A program made the position numbers and the translations under genes. Below are positions 54,761 through 63,989 of a stretch of DNA of 64,000 nucleotides, in pieces. The notes below the pieces were generated by a model. It was not told where the DNA came from and ran no database searches. It was given only the letters and a program-made list of their open reading frames with translations. This DNA comes from Snodgrassella sp945267035 (GTDB lineage Bacteria; Pseudomonadota; Gammaproteobacteria; Burkholderiales; Neisseriaceae). The stretch is from positions 10,620-74,619 of the forward strand of contig NZ_JAFNPF010000004.1 of assembly GCF_026535915.1 (NCBI RefSeq), read 5' to 3'. Each line of letters begins with the position of its first letter. The first letter of the stretch is position 1.

Positions 54761-54779
54761 TATTAATGATTATCATTTC
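54761..54779 (+). promoter_or_regulatory. Fur box upstream of the third receptor
   Basis: TATTAATGATTATCATTTC has an intact central TGATTATCA and matches the Fur consensus at about 14 of 19 positions. It lies about 30 bp before the receptor start, within the expected promoter region. Confidence 0.65.
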
Positions 54780-54809
54780 TATTTAACACTTTTGTAATCC
54801 AAGGTCTCC

Positions 54810-57062
54810 ATGTCTTCCATACCATCATTCAAAATATCCCCTCTGCTGACCGCATTAGCCACCTTATTAATGATTCCCATTGTAAAAGCCGAAGATACAA
54901 ACGAGAAAAGTAACTTCAACAGCTACAGATTACCCACCATAAACGTGATTGCCACCAACCCTGGTAAAAATTTAGTGGGTACGAGCACCCTCAAACAAGA
55001 ACAACTTGACACTATTCAAGCCAATAACATCGCCTCATTGCTGGATTATCTGCCCGGAACCAGCATGGTTGGTTCCCCTCGTCCCGGAGGTCAAAAAATC
55101 AATATTTGGGGCATGAGTGACCCTGAAGACGTACCAGTTAGCGTAGATGGTTCCCTGAAAACCTTTGATAAATATCGCCAAGGCTCCGTATTTATCGAAC
55201 CTGAATTAATTAAAAGAATTACCGTTAATAAGGGTCCACATAACGTAGCGATCAGTAATGGTGGATTTGGTGGCTCTATCAAAATAGACACCAAAGATGC
55301 CTCAGATTTCTTACGCGAAGATGAAAACCTTGGGGCACTGATTAAATATACCCATAGCAGCAACAACATCCAAAACAACTGGTCTGGAGCACTGTTTGCT
55401 CAAACCGATAATAAAGTATTTGATATATTGGCCTATTACACCAATCGAAACGCACACAACGTCAAACGCCCCGACGGTACCCACTTTCTTTTTTCAGCCT
55501 ATGAACAGCAAAGCGGTTTAATAAAAGGCAATATACGTCCCGCCTATGGTCACAGAATATTTTGGTCAATCATGAACAGTAACCACAGTGGCTGGGAACC
55601 ATTTGCCGCTATGCGCGATGAAATGCCCTATCCATCTCAAGCCGACATCAAAAAATACGGTTTGGATGCAGCCTGGAAACGCAAACTGGTTTACCGAAAT
55701 CAAAATGATAAAAGTGCCAGCCTTGGCTATGAATACCTCTCTGATAACCCCCTAATCAACCTAACTGCCCAATTCAACTACTCGAAAACCCACCAGCACG
55801 ACAAACGTCCGGAAAATGCTTCAAACTTTGCCTCTGGTAACATGGGTAACGAAAGCTGGGTTGACTACACCACCACCTCTTTTGAATTAAAAAACACCAG
55901 CGAAATCGATCGAAATTGGATCAAACATCACATCGTGACCGGATTGCAACTTCAAAATAAAAAACAACAAGCCATCATGTTGGATAAATCCAAACTCAAA
56001 AATCCAGACTACAACTATGGCTATTATGAACCTGCCTATCTGCCTTCAGGACGACAAAAGTCCACCGGCATCTATATTAAAGACGACATTCAAATAAAAT
56101 CCGTCACCCTATCACCATCATTGCGTTATGACTGGATTCAGAACAAAGGTGATGGCAATCATGCCACCAAAATGTATCAAAACCCCAATCCTAAATATGG
56201 ACAGGATTACCGCGCCAAAACCTACGCCGGCTTTACCCCGCGCCTAGATTTATTCTGGCAGCAAACTGAACATTTGGGCTGGTTTGCCAATTATGCCCAT
56301 AGCTGGCGATCACCCAGCGTAGATCAACAATATGAATCACAGTTTATCAACAGCAGTACCACCGGTACCAGTCGCCATTTACGCAAAGAACGCATGAATG
56401 CCCTCAGCCTAGGCAGCATACTGGATTATCGCTCCTTGCTAAGCAACGATGATCATGCCCAATTGCGTCTAACCTACTTCCGAAATCGCGGTAAAGATGA
56501 GATCTTCAAAAGACGAGGGGTAATGTGTTTTGAAGCCAAAAATAATCCTAAAGCCAAATGTGCCAAGCCGGCAAGCAACAACCGCAACCTAACAGGTTAC
56601 ACCATACAAGGCATTGAATTAGAAGGTAACTACGATAGCCAATACTGGTTTGCCGGTCTATCCTTGTCAGCAATGAAAGGTCAGCGCGATGACTCACCAG
56701 TAGATCCATGGTTTAATCAGCGCACCTGGATCACCAGCATTCCGCCGCGCAAAGCCACTGCTACACTTGGCTTCAACATTCCCAGCCAACATTTCAGTGC
56801 TGGCTGGCGCGGAATTTTCGTCCGCCGTCAGGATCGCTCCATTGCCGACCAAGATCCTAAAGCAGTCTTTTATGCTTTACCTAAAAGCAAAGGCTATGCC
56901 ATCCACAGCCTATTTGCCCAGTGGGAACCCTGGCAAAAAAAAGGACCTAAAATTAATTTAACCATTGATAATCTATTTAATAAAAAATACTATCCTTATC
57001 TAGGTGAAGCCGTATCAGGTACCGGTCGTGATATCCGTTTCAGTCTCAGCCAGCAATTCTAA
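54810..57062 (+). CDS. TonB-dependent receptor, iron/heme type, third copy family
   Basis: 750 residues. The signal peptide (cleaved near VKA) is followed by a plug with LDTIQANNIASLLDYLPGTS and INIWGMSDPEDVPVSVDG. The latter replaces the more usual RG(M/L) block and is distinctive. The barrel ends IRFSLSQQF. A cysteine pair spans CFEAKNNPKAKC in an extracellular loop. The sequence is clearly different from the tandem heme receptors, so it is not their duplicate. The Fur box upstream points to an iron source, possibly a host protein or xenosiderophore. The ligand cannot be read here. No transporter genes accompany it. Confidence 0.85.
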   Translation: MSSIPSFKISPLLTALATLLMIPIVKAEDTNEKSNFNSYRLPTINVIATNPGKNLVGTSTLKQEQLDTIQANNIASLLDYLPGTSMVGSPRPGGQKINIWGMSDPEDVPVSVDGSLKTFDKYRQGSVFIEPELIKRITVNKGPHNVAISNGGFGGSIKIDTKDASDFLREDENLGALIKYTHSSNNIQNNWSGALFAQTDNKVFDILAYYTNRNAHNVKRPDGTHFLFSAYEQQSGLIKGNIRPAYGHRIFWSIMNSNHSGWEPFAAMRDEMPYPSQADIKKYGLDAAWKRKLVYRNQNDKSASLGYEYLSDNPLINLTAQFNYSKTHQHDKRPENASNFASGNMGNESWVDYTTTSFELKNTSEIDRNWIKHHIVTGLQLQNKKQQAIMLDKSKLKNPDYNYGYYEPAYLPSGRQKSTGIYIKDDIQIKSVTLSPSLRYDWIQNKGDGNHATKMYQNPNPKYGQDYRAKTYAGFTPRLDLFWQQTEHLGWFANYAHSWRSPSVDQQYESQFINSSTTGTSRHLRKERMNALSLGSILDYRSLLSNDDHAQLRLTYFRNRGKDEIFKRRGVMCFEAKNNPKAKCAKPASNNRNLTGYTIQGIELEGNYDSQYWFAGLSLSAMKGQRDDSPVDPWFNQRTWITSIPPRKATATLGFNIPSQHFSAGWRGIFVRRQDRSIADQDPKAVFYALPKSKGYAIHSLFAQWEPWQKKGPKINLTIDNLFNKKYYPYLGEAVSGTGRDIRFSLSQQF

Positions 57063-57084
57063 CAGCAGATTTTGATCAAACCGC

Positions 57085-57119
57085 CAGCCCGGATTAGCAC
57101 CATCTGGGCTGATTTTTTT
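57085..57119 (+). terminator. Rho-independent terminator after the third receptor
   Basis: 10-bp stem CAGCCCGGAT / ATCTGGGCTG (57085-57094 and 57102-57111) with a G-T pair, then an A and seven T. It starts 23 bp after the receptor stop. Confidence 0.9.
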
Positions 57120-57898
57120 ACACCAATTCTCTTGCTCACAATCAACCAGTCTTCAAATAGAAAATCGATAAAATCTTTACATTTAAATAATTACGGTCTG
57201 AACAATTCTGCAAAATTAGATAAGTCAATTTCTAGACTGATACAAGCTTAATCCTGAACACTTAATTTCTTTACCTAACCAAGTAAACAATCCATATCTC
57301 TTACTGCTTATAGTCCCGAGGCTCCACCATTTTTGCCATTTCCGCTACACACTTAATATTTTAACCAGAGGTAAACACGCAATAAAGCTTAAAACAACAG
57401 CCATGTCAGGTTGACATTAAAAACTCCTCATCCGCCAATCATTGTTTAATCTGCTCAGCGTTGTCTCTGATTGTTTGACAGTTAAAAACGACCATTATTC
57501 CAACAATAATTAAACAATTGCGCTATTTCATCATTAGAATCAAAAAAAACTGAGGCCTGATATTTTGCAACATAAGCTCCAGCTCTTAACCCTATGCACT
57601 TAACAACAAATATTGGCTGCCCATTTTGATGCTAATTTTTAGCAAAAATAATTTTATCGCTGATTAAAAAATTCTTTTTTTTGATTTATCCGTTTTTGCA
57701 ACACCTGCATGAAATCATTATTAGACATATTTAACAGCAGAAACTCAGCCATCAAATTCGAAAAAATTTTCTACTGTTATCTGACTAAAAATTTATCAGG
57801 TCACTCACAGAAACTATGCTATCCTATTAGCGTAATAAATTAATTATTATGCACAGCAACTTAACATATCTCTACTCCAAATAACTAAGGAAAATCAG
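57120..57898. other. Gene-free stretch before the DJ-1/PfpI gene
   Basis: About 780 bp of AT-rich DNA. No frame longer than chance or with family resemblance is seen on either strand, and no repeats stand out. Confidence 0.45.
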
Positions 57899-58501
57899 AT
57901 GCAAATTACCATCCTGCTTTATCCAGATTTCGAAACACTGGATGTGTTCGGGCCAGTAGAAATATTTGGCAAAGTGCCTGGCTGGCGCATACAGTATTAT
58001 TCACAAAATGGTGGTCTTATCTGTAATCATGATAACGTCAGTATTTCAACTGAAGACTTTGCCTCCATTCCCCCAAATATAGATACCCTTTTTATACCCG
58101 GTGGACCGGGCACCCGTAGCCTGATACAGCACACTGATTTCATCCAGCAACTAAAATCACTGGCACAAAAAAGCCAGTATGTACTCACCGTCTGCACCGG
58201 CAGTGCTCTGTTGGCCAAAACCGGATTACTTGATGGACGTCAGGCAACATCCAATAAACGCGCCTTTGACTGGGTAAAAACCTCATCAACACAAACCAAA
58301 TGGATAGAAAAAGCCCGCTGGATTACAGACGGCAAATACTACACCTCTTCCGGTATCAGTGCTGGAATGGATATGGCATTAGCATTTGTACAAAATAGAA
58401 CAGATAAAAATACCGCTGAACAAATTGCCACCAGAATCGAATACCATTGGCAGCAGGACAGCCAACAAGATGCATTTTGTTCCAACAAACAACCAAATTA
58501 G
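57899..58501 (+). CDS. DJ-1/PfpI family protein
   Basis: 200 residues. The N-terminal LLYPDFETLDVFGPVEIFG carries the conserved Glu, and FIPGGPGTRSL is the oxyanion-type glycine loop. TVCTGSALLAKTGLLDG has the nucleophile Cys99. SSGISAGMDMALAFV follows. This is the PfpI/DJ-1 (class I GATase-like) fold, close to isonitrile hydratase and transcription-regulator N-domains, but with no DNA-binding domain attached. The reaction is not certain. A Shine-Dalgarno AAGGAAA precedes the ATG. It lies upstream of the permease-like gene but 170 bp apart. Confidence 0.88.
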   Translation: MQITILLYPDFETLDVFGPVEIFGKVPGWRIQYYSQNGGLICNHDNVSISTEDFASIPPNIDTLFIPGGPGTRSLIQHTDFIQQLKSLAQKSQYVLTVCTGSALLAKTGLLDGRQATSNKRAFDWVKTSSTQTKWIEKARWITDGKYYTSSGISAGMDMALAFVQNRTDKNTAEQIATRIEYHWQQDSQQDAFCSNKQPN

Positions 58502-58671
58502 AAATAACCTAGTAATAGCTAAATCATGATGCCATCAAACGCATAAAAGTACGGCGAATTTGTGCACAAAGTTACCTCATGCTGTTGACACAGAATAACT
58601 CCAGCAAGAAGAATGATATTCAACACAAAATCATCCCATAAACCCTATCTGAATCGGATTAGAAATCAACC

Positions 58672-59703
58672 ATGCTGTTAAACGAACAACAAAAGATCGG
58701 ATTGTTTAGTCTCTGTTTATATTCCGTATTTTTTATCATTTTGATGCAGGTTCATCTTATGTCCGGCATTATTTCCGGACTTCTTACCTATACCTTAATG
58801 CAGAAACTGGAAAATTTTTTAGCCAGAAAAATGCATCGTTGGGGCCATAAAGCCAAATTATTCTCCGTCCTCTTGTTATCTTTGTTGTTCATGAGCGTAC
58901 TCATTGGTGGTTTTGGTTACTTATTTAACTGGATTATTGGCGTAGCGCGTGACCCGCAACAGACACTTAATCATATACAAAACCTCTTTAATAGCATTTC
59001 TACATCCCTCCCGCCAGCGGTAGCTGACTATTTGCCAGATAACTTTACCGAATTACGCGCCAATGCCCTAAATTTTATTAAAGACCATGTTTTATACCTT
59101 CAATCCATCATCAAACAACTATTTCATTCTCTTTTGATCATCATCATCGGCATGATCATTGGCTTAATTGCCGGTTACCAGCAAAATAAACGTAACATCA
59201 ATGAAATAACCAAACCCAGCACCATTTATATGCAGGCCTTTAAAGACAGCCTGGATCGATTAGTAGAAGTTTTTCAATATGTGGCTTTTTCTCAAGTCAT
59301 CATCTCCTTATTTAATACCCTAATGACAGGGATCTTCCTGTTGGTGGTTCTCCCCATGTTTGGTATTCACTTACCATTCAGTAAAAGCCTGATCTTGGCT
59401 ACCTTTGTGCTTGGACTGATACCCATTATTGGTAACCTCATTGTCAACACCCTTATGTTCTTAGTCGCTTTTACCGTTTCATTTTGGATCGCTGTTATCG
59501 TGTTGCTATATCTGATTACTATTCACAAAGTGGAATATATTCTGAATGCTAAAATCGTCGGTACCAAAATTCATGCTGGAATCTGTGAACTTTTAATTGC
59601 CATGGTATTTTGTGAAACCATTTTTGGCGTAATCGGTCTCATCTTTGCCCCTATCTTTTATGCCTTTATCAAGCTGTCTCTCAAACAACTTAAAATCATT
59701 TAA
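58672..59703 (+). CDS. AI-2E family transporter (PerM/YdiK type)
   Basis: 343 residues with about eight membrane spans. The first block (10-90) has three spans. The domain near 120-200 is more polar and the last third has five spans, with FVLGLIPIIGNLIVNTLMFL and the family motif KVEYILNAKIVGTKIHAGICE. The latter marks AI-2E/PerM permeases, which export a variety of solutes; the AI-2 link is only a family name. It ends in a two-way terminator that also serves the MFS gene on the other strand. Confidence 0.9.
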   Translation: MLLNEQQKIGLFSLCLYSVFFIILMQVHLMSGIISGLLTYTLMQKLENFLARKMHRWGHKAKLFSVLLLSLLFMSVLIGGFGYLFNWIIGVARDPQQTLNHIQNLFNSISTSLPPAVADYLPDNFTELRANALNFIKDHVLYLQSIIKQLFHSLLIIIIGMIIGLIAGYQQNKRNINEITKPSTIYMQAFKDSLDRLVEVFQYVAFSQVIISLFNTLMTGIFLLVVLPMFGIHLPFSKSLILATFVLGLIPIIGNLIVNTLMFLVAFTVSFWIAVIVLLYLITIHKVEYILNAKIVGTKIHAGICELLIAMVFCETIFGVIGLIFAPIFYAFIKLSLKQLKII

Positions 59704-59719
59704 ATATGCACGGTATAAA

Positions 59720-59744
59720 AAAAGGCCATTTAACCTGGCCTTTT
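59720..59744. terminator. Bidirectional terminator
   Basis: Stem AAAAGGCCA / TGGCCTTTT (59720-59728 and 59736-59744) with a 7-base loop and A/T runs on both sides. It lies between the convergent AI-2E and MFS genes and should work in both directions. Confidence 0.9.
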
Positions 59745-59749
59745 CTATC

Positions 59750-60949
59750 CTACCTTTTATAACGTTCCACATCGGGTAATAACACCGTTAACACACCCAA
59801 CAATGGTAAATAAGAGCAGAACTTAAAAATAAGCTGCAAACTGGTTTTATCGGCTACGTATCCTAATATTGCTGCTGCAATACCACTCATACCGAACATC
59901 AAGCCAAAAAACAACCCAGCAATTAATCCAACCCTTCCCGGTATGAGCTCCTGCGCATACACAATAATAGCGGCAAAGGCTGAAGAAATAACCAAACCAA
60001 TCACGCAACTTAATACCACCGTTGCCCAAAGATTGGTATATGGCAAAGCCAGTGTAAACGGCGCTGCACCGAGAATCGAAAACCAAATCACATATTTTCT
60101 ACCAATACGGTCACCAATCGGTCCACCCACAAACGTCCCTATTGCTACACTGGCAAGAAACATAAACAGAAACAGCACCGCTGATTCTTTCGTCAAGGCA
60201 AATTTTTCAATCAGATAAAAACTGAAATAGTTATTCATACTGGCCATATAAAAATACTTAGAAAAAATCAGCACAGACAATATGAACAACGCACACACCG
60301 TTTTACGCTTATCGTATGGCAACGCTCGACTCTGCGCTGCTTTATGGGCATTGGCACGTAAATGATGGGCACTCCAGGCACTGATCCGGCTTAGAAGGAT
60401 GATTGCCACCACACCTACCGCGACAAACCAAAGAATATGACTTTGCCGGTTATATTTCAGTACCACCAGACTGACCAGCAATGGTCCCAGTGACGAACCT
60501 AGATTTCCGCCAACTTGAAACGCCGATTGTGCTAAACCAAATCGCCCTGCTGAAGCATTACGCGCTACCCGAGATGCCTCAGGATGAAAAGTTGAAGATC
60601 CCACACCTAAAAAAGCCGCAGCCACTAACAACCAATAAAATTGATTGGCCAAACCCAGCATACAAAGACCAAAGGTCGTTGCCACCATCCCCAGTGGCAG
60701 CAGATAGGGTTTAGGATGTTTATCTGTATAAAAACCTATTGCCGGCTGTAGAATCGATGCCGTCATTTGATAGACCAGACTAATACCACCTATCTGAGCA
60801 AACGTTAAGCTAAACTTTTCCTCCAGCAAGGGATAGGTAGCCGTAAGCATAGACTGTATAAAGTCATTACACAAATGCCCAGCCGCTACCATCAAAATGA
60901 TTGAAAGAAAAAACTGATTTGAAGCCAATGGCTTATTTTGCTGATTCAT
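59750..60949 (-). CDS. fsr: MFS transporter, fosmidomycin-resistance (Fsr) type
   Basis: 399 residues with twelve membrane spans. The N-terminal AAGHLCNDFIQSMLTATYPLL is the Fsr signature. Other family blocks are GFYTDKHPKPYLLPLGM, GVGSSTFHPEASRVAR and FQVGGNLGSSLGPLLV. In the second half GGPIGDRIGRKYVIW is the second MFS loop. Fsr proteins export fosmidomycin and related compounds by proton antiport, so this gene may confer some resistance. The natural substrate is unknown. Monocistronic on the minus strand; ends at the shared terminator. Confidence 0.9.
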   Translation of the reverse strand: MNQQNKPLASNQFFLSIILMVAAGHLCNDFIQSMLTATYPLLEEKFSLTFAQIGGISLVYQMTASILQPAIGFYTDKHPKPYLLPLGMVATTFGLCMLGLANQFYWLLVAAAFLGVGSSTFHPEASRVARNASAGRFGLAQSAFQVGGNLGSSLGPLLVSLVVLKYNRQSHILWFVAVGVVAIILLSRISAWSAHHLRANAHKAAQSRALPYDKRKTVCALFILSVLIFSKYFYMASMNNYFSFYLIEKFALTKESAVLFLFMFLASVAIGTFVGGPIGDRIGRKYVIWFSILGAAPFTLALPYTNLWATVVLSCVIGLVISSAFAAIIVYAQELIPGRVGLIAGLFFGLMFGMSGIAAAILGYVADKTSLQLIFKFCSYLPLLGVLTVLLPDVERYKR

Positions 60950-61778
60950 AAGATTCTATTCACGGCGATTATTGAAATAAAAACAATTAATTTATCTACA
61001 AACAGAAGTTCGCAGATAATCACTAATTTTCTTCTTTCCCGTCCTATTTCTTCCAGACAGAAACTCAAACCATCGATTAGCGTATTCAGATTGCCTGCAA
61101 AACGTACCAGCTCCGACGCATGGACCATAGCCATACTCCCCACCCCATCACGTTCAGCCTGCGCCACAGAATTATTTTCAATTACCGTGACAAACTTTAT
61201 ATTCAGTCATCACGCAGCTGCGCCATCACCAAATTTGCGATCGTAAATTATAAGCGATTATTCAGATTTATGACTTTTTCTATTAGCCAGCGATAAAGTA
61301 TTAAATAAACTTCTCTTTTTTAACCATAATGATAAATAAATTCAGAAAGGTATTTTTTATCTTAAATATACTGAATATGAAAATTAAATTGGGCAACACT
61401 CTTAGTCTATCCTGAGATATTTTAATCATGTTTTGTTAAATAACTCTGCGATTTTGGCTTAATAAATAGATTGAACCTAATATATATTTATTGGATCGGC
61501 TGATGTTTAAATTTTGAGTAACCGAATACTCTTTTATTCACTAAAAAAATAACTTTTTAACGCATTAGCCAAAATAGTCGTGAAGAATAATTATTATTTG
61601 ATATTAATCAATTGAATTAACAAAAAACTACTCAATATTATGCCAATATATTATTTCTTACTAAAGCATGTCAAAATTTTCTAACATAAAACTTTTATAT
61701 TTAGAGATATTTTAAATAAGCATGCATTAGATAAATAAAATTCTTTAAATTGCTATAAAAACTGAGAAGGGGAATAAG
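60950..61778. other. Mostly gene-free stretch with one short decayed-looking frame
   Basis: About 830 bp. On the minus strand, an open frame from 61167 to 60946 has an internal start MAMVHASELVRFAGNLNTL with a GGGGAG upstream. The ASELVRFAGNLNTL pattern resembles the first helix of small WXG100-like helical proteins, but it loses that resemblance after about 40 residues, so it may be a truncated remnant. The rest (61247-61778) is very AT-rich with no gene. Confidence 0.35.
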
Positions 61779-63398
61779 ATGTCAAAATCTTGTCAAAAAA
61801 AACATAGCCTTAATATTATGTTACTTAAAGAAGATATTAAATCTGCAGCGGATGCTATAAAACATCCTCAAAATATATTCAGTCGAGAAATCAAAGGAGA
61901 AAACTTCACAGGATATTTATTTTATAAAATTTCTTATCCCAATCAGCCAAACTGGATTAATTTATTGGAGCCTTATTGTGGAGATATTCTAAATAATCTT
62001 AAGAATTCCAGCACTTCAGCCGTATTAATTATCGAAACTGAAGACCGCTACTTTTCTATCATTTTTGGATATGGAAGAGCCATACTTAAAACAGATTGTT
62101 ACGAAGAAAATTTTGGTTTACGCGTTACTTTAAATTCAATTGATACAAATAAGATTCGCACGATAGATAAAGGGCGAATCGATACAGTGTTCAAACAAGA
62201 ACGCAGCCAAACAAGTATTGATACAGATATAGGTAATTTTGAAATTGATAAAGAACAAGACATTCTTAAATCAATAACTGGCATACCCACCGATGGCACT
62301 TTAGGCAATAAACTTACAGGAAAAGAAAGCTTAAAATTAAACATTAGTTTTTCTTTAGAACAAGTTGTTCCTCTTTTAAAAAAACTTAAAACCCTTTATG
62401 AATCTGATAACTATAAAAAAGATTTCTATTGGATTGATCATTTCCGAGAAATAAAAAATAAATCTTTAAAAAATGAATTAAACGAATTACTTATAAATAA
62501 AATCCAAACTAACAATTTTGAAAAAATTTGGTTAGTCATCCCAGAAATCATAGATTGGACACAAAATGAAGGATTTAAATACAAAAGAGATAAAAACCAA
62601 GGAGAAACATTACAGGATATCAGTTGGGAAAGTTATTCATCGTTTGATAAAAATAGATTAAGCAATATAAAAATTAACCGTCTTAAAAAAGACCAGGTTT
62701 TAGCTATATCTGCAACATCAGATCAAGCATTGTTTAGCTGGTCAATTTATAAATGCATTTATTGTGAATTAGAATATGAAAATAAAAATTATGTGTTAAA
62801 TAATAATCAATGGTATCAAGTCGATGTTGATTTCATTGATGAGCTAAATAGTTTTTTAGAAATAATTCCACTTTCTGATATTGAACTACCAAAATATTTG
62901 GAGAAAAATGAAAAGGATTACAATCGAAAAGTGTGTAATACAAATTCTAAAAAATATTGCTTAATGGATAAAACTATGATTCATCATGGTGGAAAAAATA
63001 GTAAAATTGAATTTTGTGATATATATTCTAACAACAAACAACTTATACATGTTAAGCGTGATACCGGCTCAAATACATTAAGTCATCTTTTTGCTCAGGG
63101 TAGAATATCTGCTGAATTATTATTATTTGACGCAGAATTTCGTAAAAAGGTTAATGCTAAACTGCCAGAATCCTATAAATTTGAAAATGTTAGTGAAAAA
63201 CCAAATGCCAAAGATTTCGAAATTATCTACGCAATAGCAAGTCATAATAAAACAAATCAAAAGGAATTACCTTTATTTAGTAAAATTAATCTGCGTAATG
63301 CATTTAAAGTGTGTGATCAATGGGGTTTTAAAGTCAGCCTGATATTTATTAAGTCAACTAATGAACCAAAATCCGAAAAACAAAAAGTTGATGATTAA
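61779..63398 (+). CDS. DUF6119 / TIGR04141-type sporadically distributed protein
   Basis: 539 residues, cytosolic, with no membrane segments. The early block FSIIFGYGRAILKTDCYEENFGLRVTLN, cited as FGYGRAIL and FGLRVTLNSID, is the family hallmark. The middle has LNISFSLEQVVPLLKKL. Further on YCLMDKTMIHHGGKNSKIE and SHLFAQGRISAELLL are conserved blocks. Family members are scattered, move between genomes and often sit in accessory or defence-type regions. No enzymatic activity has been firmly assigned as far as I know. It has a strong AGAAGGGG ribosome binding site, is AT-rich compared with its neighbours, and stands beside remnants of a methyltransferase. I infer recent acquisition. Confidence 0.75.
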   Translation: MSKSCQKKHSLNIMLLKEDIKSAADAIKHPQNIFSREIKGENFTGYLFYKISYPNQPNWINLLEPYCGDILNNLKNSSTSAVLIIETEDRYFSIIFGYGRAILKTDCYEENFGLRVTLNSIDTNKIRTIDKGRIDTVFKQERSQTSIDTDIGNFEIDKEQDILKSITGIPTDGTLGNKLTGKESLKLNISFSLEQVVPLLKKLKTLYESDNYKKDFYWIDHFREIKNKSLKNELNELLINKIQTNNFEKIWLVIPEIIDWTQNEGFKYKRDKNQGETLQDISWESYSSFDKNRLSNIKINRLKKDQVLAISATSDQALFSWSIYKCIYCELEYENKNYVLNNNQWYQVDVDFIDELNSFLEIIPLSDIELPKYLEKNEKDYNRKVCNTNSKKYCLMDKTMIHHGGKNSKIEFCDIYSNNKQLIHVKRDTGSNTLSHLFAQGRISAELLLFDAEFRKKVNAKLPESYKFENVSEKPNAKDFEIIYAIASHNKTNQKELPLFSKINLRNAFKVCDQWGFKVSLIFIKSTNEPKSEKQKVDD

Positions 63399-63439
63399 AA
63401 CTGGCAAAATACAAAATACTTTTTTGCAGCCAGAACCCA

Positions 63440-63539
63440 TCAGCTCGCTCAATCTCTCCAGTGCGGCAAAACCATAGTGCTGTATGAAGTTTTGCGTCAA
63501 CAAGGATTTTTTCAGGTTTATCATGATCATCCTTATTGA
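63440..63539 (+). pseudogene. trmL 3'-end fragment, copy 1
   Basis: SLNLSSAA, then after a one-base frameshift IVLYEVLRQQGFFQ, ending in TGA. The pattern is the C-terminal helix of TrmL (tRNA 2'-O-methyltransferase, SPOUT family), here without the rest of the gene. A trailing degenerate hairpin and the sequence AAGCAAAGAACCC at 63603-63615 repeat what follows copy 2. Confidence 0.6.
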
Positions 63540-63671
63540 GCGAGCCAGATAGCTAAACAAGCAGCCACTTGGCTACTTGTTCATACTAATGGTTATCAGC
63601 CAAAGCAAAGAACCCCGTAACTATTCAACTGGGTAGTTCTTATAGCGAGATTGGCAGTGTTCTACTTTCAC

Positions 63672-63780
63672 ATGGACGTCCATACTATTACTGGTAATGC
63701 AGTACCACCTTTAATGGCACTAAAAATAGGCGAATATTTCATCTGCTTTATTATTCATCAACAATGGATAGAAATTTATT
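63672..63780 (+). pseudogene. C5 cytosine methyltransferase C-terminal remnant
   Basis: The frame MDVHTITGNAVPPLMALKIG carries ITGNAVPP, equivalent to the IGNAVPP motif X at the end of cytosine-C5 DNA methyltransferases. Only the last tens of codons are left, with no catalytic PC motif. It lies between the two trmL fragments, so it is a relic of a restriction-modification-type or solitary methyltransferase gene. Confidence 0.55.
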
Positions 63781-63811
63781 ATTAAATCGGCTATTTATGT
63801 TAGCTACAATC

Positions 63812-63892
63812 CGCGCGCTGAATCTATCGAATGCAGCAGCAATAGTATTGTATGAAGCATTGCGACAGCAGGGATTTAGAAGTTTGATCTAA
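63812..63892 (+). pseudogene. trmL 3'-end fragment, copy 2
   Basis: Open reading ALNLSNAAAIVLYEALRQQ, then GFRSLI and a stop. This is an undamaged TrmL C-terminal helix, but the upstream part is unrelated DNA, so the copy is partial. It is followed by a stem-loop and then the terminator near the window end. Confidence 0.65.
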
Positions 63893-63920
63893 AAGCCACA
63901 CTGCAGGAAGTAGCAATAAC

Positions 63921-63944
63921 TAAAGCAGCCTTTCGGCTGCTTTA
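63921..63944 (+). terminator. Hairpin after trmL fragment copy 2
   Basis: TAAAGCAGCC / GGCTGCTTTA (63921-63930 and 63935-63944) with a TTTC loop. A degraded version (AAGCAGCC..GGCTACTT) follows copy 1, so the hairpin belongs to the duplicated unit. Confidence 0.7.
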
Positions 63945-63959
63945 GTGAGGTATAAAGCA

Positions 63960-63989
63960 AAGAACCCAGTATCATATACTGGGTTCTTC
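63960..63989 (+). terminator. Terminator near the window end
   Basis: AGAACCCAGTAT / ATACTGGGTTCT (about 63961-63972 and 63976-63987) is a near-perfect 12-bp stem with a 3-base loop and T residues. A partly matching inverted repeat with the same GAACCC start lies at 63608-63639 after copy 1. Confidence 0.75.

Noticed and set aside
63354..63560. 68-codon minus-strand frame over trmL fragment copy 1
   Set aside because: Antisense to the end of the DUF6119 gene and the fragment; no independent support.
63440..63892. CRISPR-like repeat pair near the window end
   Set aside because: Only two units, about 370 bp apart and coding-derived (TrmL C-terminus); no regular repeat-spacer structure. No CRISPR array is seen anywhere in the window.
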